A DNA stretch of 64,000 nucleotides from Rhodococcus sp. NBC_00297 (GTDB taxonomy: Bacteria > Actinomycetota > Actinomycetes > Mycobacteriales > Mycobacteriaceae): positions 1,550,001-1,614,000 of the forward strand of contig NZ_CP108041.1 in assembly GCF_036173065.1 (NCBI RefSeq). Direction: 5' to 3'. Within the stretch, counting starts at the first letter, position 1. Each line of letters begins with the position of its first letter. Shown piece after piece: positions 17,572-26,202 of the stretch. The position numbers were made by a program, and so were the translations under genes. The notes beneath the pieces were generated by a model. It was not told the origin of the DNA. It searched no databases and worked only from the letters and a program-made list of their open reading frames with translations.

Positions 17572-20500
17572 TCAGAGCTGCCGTTCACTTCCCCGATTCG
17601 CACGCTCGCGCTGCACCTCGGCCGCTCGCTCACTGGCTTGTTGGCGTTCGAGCTGCGCCTGTGTGGCGGCGACGTGGGCGGCATCCCGGTACGTCTCACC
17701 GTCACCGGTTCCTCGTGTGGTCTCGACCTCCGCGGGGCGGCGGAGCTGCTGTTCGATGCGGGTCGACGAGTCGTCGAGGCCGCCTCTGCGTTCGCTCTCC
17801 TCACGTAAGCGACGCCGGAGTGCGGCGACACTTTCGCGGTCGCGCTCCACTCGTACGGCTGCGGCGTCGGCTCGCTCGGCGACGGAGCGGTCACGCTCGG
17901 CGGCCGCGGCAAGCCTGTCGTCGAGAGTGGCTTCCGATCGCGCCGCGGCCTCGATCAGTGCTGCGCGTTGGGCGGGGGGCGGCGCCGCCTGCGTCGCTCG
18001 GCGCACGTCGTCCGCTGCGGCGAATCGTGCGACGTTGAGTTGTTCACGCTCGGCTGTCAGGGCAGCGATGCGCTCGCGTGCTTCGGCCTTGGCCGCGCCG
18101 GCGAACCGCCCGGCCCTTGCGAGGTCCAGTTGCGCGGCGTCGAGGCCGCGGACTGTGGCGGCGAACTTGGCGTCGAGCTGGTCCTTGCGGGCGCGTGCCT
18201 TCTCCACGGCCACCGCCGCCGCTGCGGGTGCTGCTACCGCTGCGTGCTCTGCGCGCACCGCGTGGACCGACCGCTGCCCCAAAGCCGCGGCCTTCGCTGC
18301 ACGAGCGAGGCGCATCTGCTGGTCCAGTGTCGCCCGGCGACGAGCTGCGTCCGCCAGCGCCGCGTCGAGGTCCTGCGTGGTCAGGAGTCGCAGCGGGTCG
18401 CGGGACATCGCCGCTGCGACCTCTCTTGTCTCGGCGTCGGCGCGCGTGGGCAGCGCAGGATCGGTGCGGGCACCGCGGTCATCGAGCACGGGAGTCGGCA
18501 TTGGCGTCGAGCGGTCCACCCTCTCGGCGGCGGAACCGGGCCGGTCGGCCCGGGGTGCCTCCGCGTCGGCCTTGGTTTCTGCCTGCCTGCGGGAGTCGGG
18601 CAGGTCGAGGTAGCCGCGCAGCTCGTCGACGTACACCGCCAGGTCGACGTCGGCGGTGTCGACGGCGAGGGTCTGTGCGAGTGTGCGCACGGCTTCAGCT
18701 TCCGTGGTGTCGAAGCGGGCGAGGCTGAGCTCGAGACGGTCTGCGGCTCCGTCCACGGCCTGCGCGGTGTCGACGACGCGGCGGGTCAGTTCGGTCCAGT
18801 CGCGGTCGGTGAGGGTGTCGGCGACGCGATCGGGCAGCGCGTGTTGCAGGGCGGTGTCGGTGTCGGTGTCGATCAGCGCCCGCACCGCGTTCCGGTACGC
18901 CTGTTGCTGGGGGTGGGTGTAGTCGAGGTCCGTCGCCCACACCGCGTCGGGGCCGTGCGGGTCGATGATCGCCGCGACCATCGCGGTGGCGAAGGTGCGC
19001 AGTTCCGTGTCCGCTCCGTGGTGCTGCGGGGGCAGCACGGGCACCGTCGACGGGGCCGCCGGTGTCTGAACGTTCTTGAGGCGGGCGAGGATCGCGACGG
19101 GGATGTTGCCGGCGCTGTGCAAGCCACGGTCGCTGAGGACGTCGATGACGGAGTCGACGTCGGCGCCGCGGGCGATGGCGTCGCGGACACCGGCCACGGC
19201 GGCGTCCCACCCGCGCTGCGCTCGGGCGGTGGTGTGGATCGCGGCCGGGAGCACCGTGTCGAGCAGGTGGCGGGCGTGGGCGTCGCCGAGTTTCGCGGCG
19301 GCGGTGTCGTAGTACTCGCGGAACCGGTGCGGGTCCGATGCCCGGGCCAACCCGGCGCGTAGGTGCTCCACGGCGGCGCGTTCTTCGCCGTCGCGCGCGA
19401 GAATGCCGGCGAACACTGTCGTCGGTGTCGCTTCCGGCCGCGGGGCGTGGTCGAGGTCCGGGTCGGGGAGCTGGTCGGTGACGAGGTAGGCGTAGTTACC
19501 GGCCTTGCCTCGGGTCATCGCCACGTACGCGGCCTGTCTGTCCACGGCGTCGGAGAGCAGTGCGCGGCCGACGTCGACGGTGAGCCCCTGGGCGCGGTGG
19601 ATGGTGTGGGCGTAGCCGAGTTCGGTGTGCCCTTGGGCGTACCAGGCGGGCAGGACGGTGCGCGCGCCGTGCCGGTTGCCGGTGACGGCGATACTGCCGT
19701 CCTCACCGACACCGGTGACGGTCCACAGGTCACCGTTCTGCACGGAGAAGCGGCGTCCGGCGGCGTCGGTGGCGCGCAGCTCGGCGCGGTTGCGCCTGGT
19801 GACCACGACGTCGCCGACGTGTGCGCGGGCGGTGTCCGACAGCGGCGCGGAGATCCCGTCGCCGGTGCCGGCTTCGGTGTGGTGGATCGCCTGGGCGGCG
19901 GTGTTGAGCCGGCGGACCTGCTCGTTGGTGGGGGCGAGCATCACCGACGACAAACCGTCGCGGGTGTCGGCGAGGTTATCGTCGAGCAGACGCACCAGCA
20001 GCTCGTCGTCCGTGCCGCCGATCATGCGGTCGTGGGTGCGGTAGAACTCGATCGCCGTGTCGTCGCCGGTGCGCAGTGACAGCGACGCGGTCGCCTCCGC
20101 GGGGTCGCGGAAGCGCACCACGTCGACGAGCTCGGGCGCACTCGTCTCGCGGGCGAGCATGCCGAGCGCGCCGCCCGCGTCGACGGCGCCCAGCTGTGCG
20201 GAGTCGCCGATCATGCGCACCACCGCGCCGCGCTCGGCGGCCAGGGCCACGAGTTTGTCGAGGTCGCGGGTCGAGGCCATGCCCGCTTCGTCGACGAGGA
20301 TCAGGGTGCCGCGATCGATACCGGTCTCGGTGCCGATGGCGTGCCGGTGCAGTACGGCGGCGATAGTGCGGCCGGGCACACCGACGTCCTCGCCGAGCAC
20401 CGTCGCGGCGGCGGCGGACGGTCCCAGCGCGAGGACGGTGCGGCCTTGTTCGTGCCAGGAGTCGACGAGCAGTTTCATCGAGGCGGTCTTGCCGGTGCCG

Positions 20501-22296
20501 GCGGGACCGATACCGACGGCGACGAGTGTTTCCGCGGTGGCCAGGCGGCGTGCCATGTCGAGCTGTCCGTCGTTGAACACGAACTCTCCGCCCGTGCGGG
20601 CGGATTCGAGTGCTTCGCGGCGTGCGCGGGCACCGTCGAACGCGGCCTCCGAGACGGTGAACACCGTCTGGGTGTGGGCGGCGTCGATGAGGCGCTGTTC
20701 GGCGTCGAGGACTGCTGCGGAGGAGTAGCGGGATGCGCCGTGGTCGGTGAACACCGACTCCCCCGATGCGCGCGTCAGCGCGGACGGGAGGTCGTCGAGG
20801 GTGATGTCGAGGAGCAGTGATTCGCGGTGCAGGGCGGCGTGGGTGACCTGTTCGACGGCGCGGCGGGCGTGGGCCGGGTCGGCGAACCGGATGCGGGAGA
20901 GCTCGTCCTCGACGACGGTGCGCACGTTCGCCTCCGTCCACGTCGACCGGGCGGTGGACACGCGGTCGATGACGCGCTCCGCCCACTGGTCCGCGTCGAT
21001 GTCGGTGACGATGTCGAACGTGGCGGTCGGCGATTGCACCGAGGTGAGGAGTGCGTCCACCCCGCCGTCGATGCCGCGCTCGGCGAGGAGGGTCTCGGCG
21101 CGTTCACGCCACTGACCGCGCATCACCGACAGCGACACCGGCGGCGCTTTGCCCGACCGGGTGTCGAGCGTCGCCTGCTGCACGAGTCGGATCTGCTGCG
21201 CCTTCGACGGGGCGCGTCCGTGCTCGGCGCGGTACTCCTCGGTGAGCTCGCGGGCGCGGTCCATGATCGCGTCGCGGCGGGAGAACTCCGACAACAGTTC
21301 CTGGTCGAACCCGACGATCTCGCGCACCGGACGTTTGCCGTCGGCGCGGGCGCGGTCCTCGAACTGGACGCCGGCGTAGCGGGCGGTCTTGTCCGCGACG
21401 AGGGAGTTGTAGCGGGCGGCCGCGGCGACCGCGGCGCGGTGCAACGGACGCGCGTCGAGGGCGCGCCACTTGCCGTCGACGGTGGTGCGGACCTTGTTCG
21501 ACACCGCGCAGTGCGTGTGCAGGTTCGGATCCCCCGTGCGGTTGTCGTAGTGCACGAACTGGGCGATGACCAACCCGTCCGTCTCGACCTGCTCGGTCGA
21601 TCCGTTGCCGCGGCGGGTGAACCCGGCCTCTGCCTGGATCCACTCCAACGTCTCGTTCACCGCTTCGGTGTGGGCACGCTCGACCGCTTCCTTGGCGGTG
21701 GCGTCACCGAGTCCCCACAGGGCGCTGATCGACTTCTGCGGGGTGAACACCAGGTCGTATCCGGCGACGGGGTGACGCACCTTCGACTCCTGGGCGCGGA
21801 TGAACTCCGTGAGCTCCTTCGGCAGTCCGTCGCGTCCGTGCGCGTCGCGGAAGAACGACTGCGCGACGTCGAGGCGGACACGCTGACGCTCCCCCGCCGA
21901 CAACGCCTTACCGGCGTCCTTCGCCGCGGCGTTCGCCGCGTCCTTGACGGCGGCGAGGTAGGGCACCTTGTTCTCGAAGCTGGGGAACGGGCGACCGAGC
22001 TGCTGCGCGGCGGCGGTGCGGTCGACGTTCTCCCCCGATACCGCGGCGCGGGCGATGTTCGCCTCCGCGTCCGGGTGCAGCCCTTCGCCGAACAGTGCCT
22101 TCATCTGCGTCTCGGACACCACACCGTCGACACCGAGTGCGGTCGCTCCGCGGCCGGCCCACAGTCCGGGAGGTGCGCCCTCGGCGGTGTAGTAGTCGGC
22201 GATGTTCTGCCCGCGCGTGACGGTGTGATCGCACGCCGCGACCTGCTTCGTGAGGTAGGTGTATCCGTCGCCCGCGTGCAGGCGGTGCAGCGTCAT
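17572..22296 (-). CDS. traA: MobF relaxase-helicase, TraA/TrwC type
   Basis: 1574-residue conjugative relaxase. The N-terminal TrwC domain begins MTLHRLHAGDGYTYL, where Tyr residues at 12 and 14 are candidates for the nucleophile. The metal-binding HxH is in DPNLHTHCAV (about 260-262). The SF1 helicase domain has Walker A GPAGTGKTAS (Lys about 603) and LVDEAGM. HTIHRAQGLTVD is the late helicase motif. The last 350 residues are Ala/Arg-rich coiled coil. I chose ATG 22296 because TrwC homology begins there; the frame is open to 22362. It would nick oriT, stay bound to the 5' end and unwind the transferred strand. The candidate oriT lies just upstream, and traG on the other strand is its coupling partner. 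Confidence 0.92.
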   Translation of the reverse strand: MTLHRLHAGDGYTYLTKQVAACDHTVTRGQNIADYYTAEGAPPGLWAGRGATALGVDGVVSETQMKALFGEGLHPDAEANIARAAVSGENVDRTAAAQQLGRPFPSFENKVPYLAAVKDAANAAAKDAGKALSAGERQRVRLDVAQSFFRDAHGRDGLPKELTEFIRAQESKVRHPVAGYDLVFTPQKSISALWGLGDATAKEAVERAHTEAVNETLEWIQAEAGFTRRGNGSTEQVETDGLVIAQFVHYDNRTGDPNLHTHCAVSNKVRTTVDGKWRALDARPLHRAAVAAAARYNSLVADKTARYAGVQFEDRARADGKRPVREIVGFDQELLSEFSRRDAIMDRARELTEEYRAEHGRAPSKAQQIRLVQQATLDTRSGKAPPVSLSVMRGQWRERAETLLAERGIDGGVDALLTSVQSPTATFDIVTDIDADQWAERVIDRVSTARSTWTEANVRTVVEDELSRIRFADPAHARRAVEQVTHAALHRESLLLDITLDDLPSALTRASGESVFTDHGASRYSSAAVLDAEQRLIDAAHTQTVFTVSEAAFDGARARREALESARTGGEFVFNDGQLDMARRLATAETLVAVGIGPAGTGKTASMKLLVDSWHEQGRTVLALGPSAAAATVLGEDVGVPGRTIAAVLHRHAIGTETGIDRGTLILVDEAGMASTRDLDKLVALAAERGAVVRMIGDSAQLGAVDAGGALGMLARETSAPELVDVVRFRDPAEATASLSLRTGDDTAIEFYRTHDRMIGGTDDELLVRLLDDNLADTRDGLSSVMLAPTNEQVRRLNTAAQAIHHTEAGTGDGISAPLSDTARAHVGDVVVTRRNRAELRATDAAGRRFSVQNGDLWTVTGVGEDGSIAVTGNRHGARTVLPAWYAQGHTELGYAHTIHRAQGLTVDVGRALLSDAVDRQAAYVAMTRGKAGNYAYLVTDQLPDPDLDHAPRPEATPTTVFAGILARDGEERAAVEHLRAGLARASDPHRFREYYDTAAAKLGDAHARHLLDTVLPAAIHTTARAQRGWDAAVAGVRDAIARGADVDSVIDVLSDRGLHSAGNIPVAILARLKNVQTPAAPSTVPVLPPQHHGADTELRTFATAMVAAIIDPHGPDAVWATDLDYTHPQQQAYRNAVRALIDTDTDTALQHALPDRVADTLTDRDWTELTRRVVDTAQAVDGAADRLELSLARFDTTEAEAVRTLAQTLAVDTADVDLAVYVDELRGYLDLPDSRRQAETKADAEAPRADRPGSAAERVDRSTPMPTPVLDDRGARTDPALPTRADAETREVAAAMSRDPLRLLTTQDLDAALADAARRRATLDQQMRLARAAKAAALGQRSVHAVRAEHAAVAAPAAAAVAVEKARARKDQLDAKFAATVRGLDAAQLDLARAGRFAGAAKAEARERIAALTAEREQLNVARFAAADDVRRATQAAPPPAQRAALIEAAARSEATLDDRLAAAAERDRSVAERADAAAVRVERDRESVAALRRRLREESERRGGLDDSSTRIEQQLRRPAEVETTRGTGDGETYRDAAHVAATQAQLERQQASERAAEVQRERANRGSERQL

Positions 22297-22360
22297 CACC
22301 GCACACCACCGCCCCTGACACCCGTGAGCAGTGCCCCTGCAGGGTGTTCTGCTGGGGTGC

Positions 22361-22470
22361 AAAATGGCCGCTCAGCGGCCCATTCGGGGCGCGTCAGACC
22401 CCCCTTGTAGGGGTCGAGCGACCGGGTGTGCACAGTCCGATAGTGCCGCAGGCGCTCTGCGAGAGCAAAT
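22361..22470. other. Candidate origin of transfer (oriT)
   Basis: The non-coding interval upstream of traA has a cluster of inverted repeats: GGCCGCT-c-AGCGGCC (22366-22380), GACCCC...GGGGTC (22397-22415) and GCTCT-gcg-AGAGC (about 22454-22466). MobF oriTs usually lie beside the relaxase gene and carry such repeats next to nic. I cannot place the nic site by sequence, so this is positional inference. Confidence 0.4.
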
Positions 22471-22627
22471 GGTGTGTGAAGTCGGGGTGAGACGAGGAAC
22501 GAGGTGCTGGGTGACGACGGAGGAGGAATGGTGGTTTCGTGGTCGACAGCGGAGCGGAACGTCGACACGGGTGGGGGTTGTGTTAGGAATCGGCGGGCAA
22601 GTGGCGATTGCGGTTAGGGTGACCGGC

Positions 22628-22987
22628 ATGGCGTCCACCTCGGCCCGCGTCGCGGCGCGCACTCGCGCACGCGACGCGCAACGCAAAGTCCTCGCCGCCC
22701 GCGCCGAACGCGACAAGGCGAACATGGACTCGCTCACCGAGTTCTTCACCGCAGCCGAAGAGATCGAGGCTTCCCGCCGCCGTCAGGCCGGCGCCCTCGC
22801 CGCGATCCGTCAGCGGGAGGGAACGCTCACTGCGGCCGCTGCGCTGGCCGGCCTCACCCTCGGCGAAGCGCGCACGCTGCTCGCCGTGCTCACCGCGCCG
22901 GGCCCGGCGCCCGACGACGCCGCCGCGGCGACGTCGACCACGAATCCCGTCCCGCACACCGCCGACGCTTCCGACTCGGCGGTCTAG
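22628..22987 (+). CDS. Small helical protein next to oriT
   Basis: 119-residue protein with a basic N terminus (ARTRARDAQRK) followed by a long helix, a small HTH-like segment (AAALAGLTLGEARTLLAVL) and a Pro/Ala-rich tail. It points away from traA across the candidate oriT, so it could be a relaxosome accessory DNA-binding protein; that is inference from position and charge. A 68-base stretch coding its last helix is duplicated inverted at 23626-23693. Confidence 0.5.
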   Translation: MASTSARVAARTRARDAQRKVLAARAERDKANMDSLTEFFTAAEEIEASRRRQAGALAAIRQREGTLTAAAALAGLTLGEARTLLAVLTAPGPAPDDAAAATSTTNPVPHTADASDSAV

Positions 22988-23693
22988 CACCACTGCGGGT
23001 GCAAATGCCTCCCCCCGATCCGGCGTTGCACGACCCGGTCCCCGGTCAACTCGCCCTGCCCGGTCTGCCCCCGGTCGACGGTCAACTGCTCCTGCCCGGC
23101 TTCGCCGGCGTCGCCGCGCCGTCGGCGCGCAGCTCTCACCGCGGTACCCCGCTGGCCGCTCCCCCGTCGGCGGCGACGATCGAGCGGTTCCGCTCCAAAG
23201 TGGTCGTCACTCCGGGGTGCCACTTCTTCGTCGGGGCGGTGTCGAACCCCGACGGGTACGGGCGCATCAACTTCCTCGACGGCGCCGTCCAGCGCACCAT
23301 CGGTGCGCACCGGTTCGCGCTGATCCTCGCGCACGGCGACCTCGGCCCCGACGTCGTCGGGGAACACCAGTGCAACGAGACGTTGTGCGTGCGCGTCGGA
23401 GACGGACACCTCAAACTCGGCACCCAAGCGGGCAACCTCGCCTACGCCGTCGCCACCGGCCGGCACCTCGGACCGACACCGGCGTACGCCGATCCGCGCG
23501 GCCGCTACGGGCGCGCGCTCGCCATCCGCGACGCGCTGATAGGTGGGTACGACGCCGACCGATTGCATGCTGCGCTGACTAGTGCCGCTACCGCCGGAGC
23601 TGCGGGGCCGACTCTGTTCTGACCCGTCGCCGCGGCGGCGTCGTCGGGCGCCGGGTCCGGCGCGGCGAGCACGGCAAGCAGCGTGCGCGCTTC
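22866..23693. repeat. Inverted duplication of a 68-bp coding segment
   Basis: 22866-22933 (encoding EARTLLAVLTAPGPAPDDAA) recurs nearly identically on the minus strand at 23693-23626 (encoding EARTLLAVLAAPDPAPDDAA). The two copies flank the HNH gene as an inverted pair. The minus copy is preceded by a 23729 ATG frame but has no full-length gene, so it looks like a relic. Confidence 0.75.
22999..23622 (+). CDS. HNH-type endonuclease-like protein
   Basis: 207-residue protein. The central region FALILAHGDL, GEHQCNETLCVRVGDGHL and GTQAGN follows the pattern of HNH homing-endonuclease zinc modules, in which His-x-Cys, Asn, Cys and a second His-Leu/GT..N segment form the fold. The first 55 residues are Pro/Leu-rich and low complexity. 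The start is GTG 22999, twelve bases after the upstream stop; ATG 23005 is an alternative. It is flanked by an inverted duplication. It may be a nicking or recombination endonuclease of the plasmid, or a selfish element. Confidence 0.6.
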   Translation: MQMPPPDPALHDPVPGQLALPGLPPVDGQLLLPGFAGVAAPSARSSHRGTPLAAPPSAATIERFRSKVVVTPGCHFFVGAVSNPDGYGRINFLDGAVQRTIGAHRFALILAHGDLGPDVVGEHQCNETLCVRVGDGHLKLGTQAGNLAYAVATGRHLGPTPAYADPRGRYGRALAIRDALIGGYDADRLHAALTSAATAGAAGPTLF

Positions 23694-23746
23694 TGCCTGC
23701 GAGCTGTGGACCTCTATCGAAGGGTCCACTATGAGAGCGTCTACTG

Positions 23747-24193
23747 ATGGAAGCTTCTTGGCCGAACCATCTCGACGTCAACGCCGTACGGTTTGCTCGG
23801 CCAACCGCCCGGTACAACGACGTCTTGGTGTTCTATCGAAACATCGTCGGCCTACCGGTACTAGCGCAATGGCTAGACCACCAGGGGTACGACGGCGTTG
23901 TGTTCGGATTGCCGAACAGTTCAGTTCAGATGGAACTCCTACAGGTGCGCGACGCACCGTCGATCCCGGATCCGAACCCTGAGAATCAGTTGGTTCTCTA
24001 CCTCAACGGCGCCGAATCGCTGCGCGGAGCGTGCGACCGATTGGCCGCGCGCGGACAGACGCCGGTCACGCCCGCTAACCCCTACTGGGCTGACAACGGT
24101 GCTGTCACCTTCGTGGATCCGGATGGATGGATGTTGGTCCTGGCTCCAGACGTCATATTCAGACCACTTGCCGACCCTGGAAGTACGGGATGA
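23747..24193 (+). CDS. VOC-superfamily protein (glyoxalase/bleomycin-resistance fold)
   Basis: 148-residue protein with the paired beta-alpha-beta-beta-beta modules of the vicinal oxygen chelate superfamily. LVFYRNIVGLPVLAQW is the first module and AVTFVDPDGWMLVLAP the C-terminal one. HLDVNAVRFARP at the N terminus carries a possible metal ligand. The family includes glyoxalases, dioxygenases and antibiotic-binding proteins, and nothing here fixes the substrate. It appears monocistronic, with a terminator at its stop codon. Confidence 0.75.
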   Translation: MEASWPNHLDVNAVRFARPTARYNDVLVFYRNIVGLPVLAQWLDHQGYDGVVFGLPNSSVQMELLQVRDAPSIPDPNPENQLVLYLNGAESLRGACDRLAARGQTPVTPANPYWADNGAVTFVDPDGWMLVLAPDVIFRPLADPGSTG

Positions 24194-24194
24194 A

Positions 24195-24223
24195 GCCCGC
24201 CGAGTCCTGACGGTCCGGCGGGC
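24195..24223 (+). terminator. Hairpin after the VOC gene
   Basis: GCCCGCCG (24195-24202) pairs with CGGCGGGC (24216-24223) around a 13-base loop, starting two bases after the TGA. Confidence 0.6.
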
Positions 24224-24363
24224 CTCGTCTCGACATCGCTCTCGGCCGAACTACGCACCGTACCCGAGGGCAACAACTACGTGTCGTACCCCCGATGTAG
24301 ACAGCAGGTCACGGATACGTGCGCCGCACCTGGTGGTGCACTCCCCGACCGGGAGGACCCACC

Positions 24364-24639
24364 ATGCTCACACCACTGGCACTGGTCGGCGGCGGACTGC
24401 TCATCCTCGGGATCAAGTACGTCGCCGAACATCGCACCGGCCCACTCGCATGGGTCGCCGCCGCGATCATCTGGCTCGGCACCATCGCCGTCGTCGGTGC
24501 CGTCATCGCCGCGCTCGTCGCGGGCGCCGCGGTGTTCGCGCTCATCGCGGTCGTGTTCGCGTTCATGATTCCGCTGGCGATGCTCGGCGGGTCCGTCGGC
24601 AACGGCAGCCGTGGGGTCTACCCGCGCCGCTACTACTGA
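24364..24639 (+). CDS. Small membrane protein, two TM segments
   Basis: 91-residue hydrophobic protein with segments at about 3-17, 24-45 and 47-70, possibly two to three helices, and a short polar tail ending RGVYPRRYY. GGAGGACC lies seven bases before ATG 24364. No family is recognised. It lies between the VOC gene and the second transfer-type operon. Confidence 0.55.
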   Translation: MLTPLALVGGGLLILGIKYVAEHRTGPLAWVAAAIIWLGTIAVVGAVIAALVAGAAVFALIAVVFAFMIPLAMLGGSVGNGSRGVYPRRYY

Positions 24640-24706
24640 CCCTGACACCCGGACATGTGTGCGGCGCGGCCGTGCACATGTCGGGGCCATGATTTAAAGT
24701 CGTCCA

Positions 24707-24745
24707 TGTTCGACCGTCGATGAGGGTCACGGTCGAGCGTCCATC
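24707..24745 (+). promoter_or_regulatory. 39-bp operator-like repeat (copy 2)
   Basis: Second copy of the sequence at 14914-14952, here with a full CGACCGT...ACGGTCG inverted pair (arms 7, spacer 11). It lies about 90 bases upstream of the 24836 operon. Downstream, both copies end in a similar GACGCTCCC...CCCTC-ATG leader. Confidence 0.6.
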
Positions 24746-24835
24746 ACCACCGGCACCACCGCCGCACGGCAGCTCCACCAGTCGTGTGTGTTCGGTTGCG
24801 TGTGCCGGTCGACGCTCCCATCTCGAAAGGCCCTC

Positions 24836-25213
24836 ATGTCTGCCATCACCACGCTCGACAAGTCCGCTGTCCTCGCTCGCGCTCGCGAGGCGATCGACAC
24901 CCGCACCCGGTTCGTCGAGACGCTCTTCGACGCCGCCACCGAGGCCGCCGCCGCGCACTCCGCGGTCGCCGACGCACGCGACGCCGCCGCGACCGCGGAC
25001 ACTACGTTCGAGAAGGCGTACCGCGACGCGATCGCTGCCGGATGGACCGCCGCGGAGCTCAAGGCCGCCGGCCTCCCCACCCCGGCCGCACCACGCCGGT
25101 CCGGCCGCCGCAGCACCCCCCGGCGCAGCAAGGCAACGACCCCGACAGTGCGGACACCGGTCGACACCGAACCGAGCGACGGTGCGGCCGTCGACGAGCA
25201 GGCGACCGCATGA
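24836..25213 (+). CDS. Small Ala-rich helical protein
   Basis: 125-residue protein, mostly helical and Ala/Asp-rich for the first 75 residues, then basic (RRSGRRSTPRRSK) with an acidic tail. A basic linker of this kind suggests nucleic-acid or partner binding. It starts at ATG 24836 behind the shared 39-bp operator and overlaps the next gene by ATGA. It heads an operon of three overlapping cistrons plus a fourth. No family is recognised. Confidence 0.55.
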   Translation: MSAITTLDKSAVLARAREAIDTRTRFVETLFDAATEAAAAHSAVADARDAAATADTTFEKAYRDAIAAGWTAAELKAAGLPTPAAPRRSGRRSTPRRSKATTPTVRTPVDTEPSDGAAVDEQATA

Positions 25214-26202
25214 CCGGCGCGACCACGGCGGTCGAGGCGACGGTGTGGCGGCGCACTCCGGCGGGGGAACCCGGCCGCACACCGTTGGCGCACGGGGTGT
25301 TCGTCGACGACGTCGGCGCGCACGAGTTCATCCGCCACCAGGTGCAGACGCTCCCCGATCGTGGTGTCGACGACGTGATGATGCAACTCGTCACCGTCCA
25401 CGGAAGCGGCCCGGCACGACCGACCCGCAACATCGTCGGGTCCACCGAATCGGTACTCGCGGATCTCGACCACCCCGACCAGGCGGCGCACGCGATCTCC
25501 TCCGTCCTCACCCGCATCGCGCAGACCCGCAGCGTGGACGTCGCCGCAGTGTTGGAACTCGCGGCCGCGTCGGCGGCGGCGAACGTCGGCGGCACCGACA
25601 CCCTGTTGGCGGCGTCCCCGCAGTCCGAGTCGGCGCAGCACGTCGCCGCACTGGCGGCATTCGGAACCGACCCTCAGTTGCCGTTGGCGAAGCGGACAGC
25701 GCCGGTGGTGCTCTACCTCGAGACCCGCGACCAACAGCTCTCCGACTACGGGATCCAGGAACTGTGGCACCGGGACCGGACCACCATCCGGGCGGCGATG
25801 CGGCCGGCCGACCTACCGTCGGCGGCGGTGACCGAGCTCGGCGCGGAGCTGGTCGCCGTGGACCGGCTCTACGCCGCGGACACCGACGCCTACCTCGCCG
25901 CGTGGACCGCGGCGGCGACGGAGAAGGCGCGGCGGATGGGGCTGCCGGAGTCCGTGCCGGTGGTGGTGTCGACGGAGGAGACGGAGTTCTTCGACGACGG
26001 GGATCTCGAACCGATCTACGACCACGCGTTCGCCCTCGCCCCATTGCCCGGGTGCGGGTACATCCCCGGCACGTTCCCGCACCGGACGCCGGACGGAGGT
26101 GCCGACGTCGAGGCGTTCATCACCGCCGAACATGCCGCACGCCGCGGGTACCGCGACCGCGTACGCGATCAGGGCGGCACCGGCGAACAGGTGGCGTCGT
26201 GA
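25210..26202 (+). CDS. Conserved-type plasmid protein of unknown function
   Basis: 330-residue soluble protein. It overlaps the gene before it by ATGA and the gene after it by GTGA, so it is firmly in the operon. No transmembrane segment, Walker motif or metal motif stands out. There is a long Ala-rich helical region (about 85-130) and an acidic patch near 255 (STEETEFFDDGDLEPIYDH). The shared operator with traG suggests a transfer role. Confidence 0.55.
   Translation: MTGATTAVEATVWRRTPAGEPGRTPLAHGVFVDDVGAHEFIRHQVQTLPDRGVDDVMMQLVTVHGSGPARPTRNIVGSTESVLADLDHPDQAAHAISSVLTRIAQTRSVDVAAVLELAAASAAANVGGTDTLLAASPQSESAQHVAALAAFGTDPQLPLAKRTAPVVLYLETRDQQLSDYGIQELWHRDRTTIRAAMRPADLPSAAVTELGAELVAVDRLYAADTDAYLAAWTAAATEKARRMGLPESVPVVVSTEETEFFDDGDLEPIYDHAFALAPLPGCGYIPGTFPHRTPDGGADVEAFITAEHAARRGYRDRVRDQGGTGEQVAS

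Noticed and set aside
20827-22410. Plus-strand open frame of over 500 codons opposite the relaxase gene
   Set aside because: It is antisense to the TrwC domain of traA, has low-complexity Gly/Val/Arg composition and no domain. It arises from high-G+C codon bias.
24720-26198. Single 684-codon frame joining the upstream region to the nuclease lipoprotein
   Set aside because: The first two thirds are Arg/Pro-rich shadow of two overlapping genes. The signal peptide and GTGA overlap place the nuclease start at 26199.
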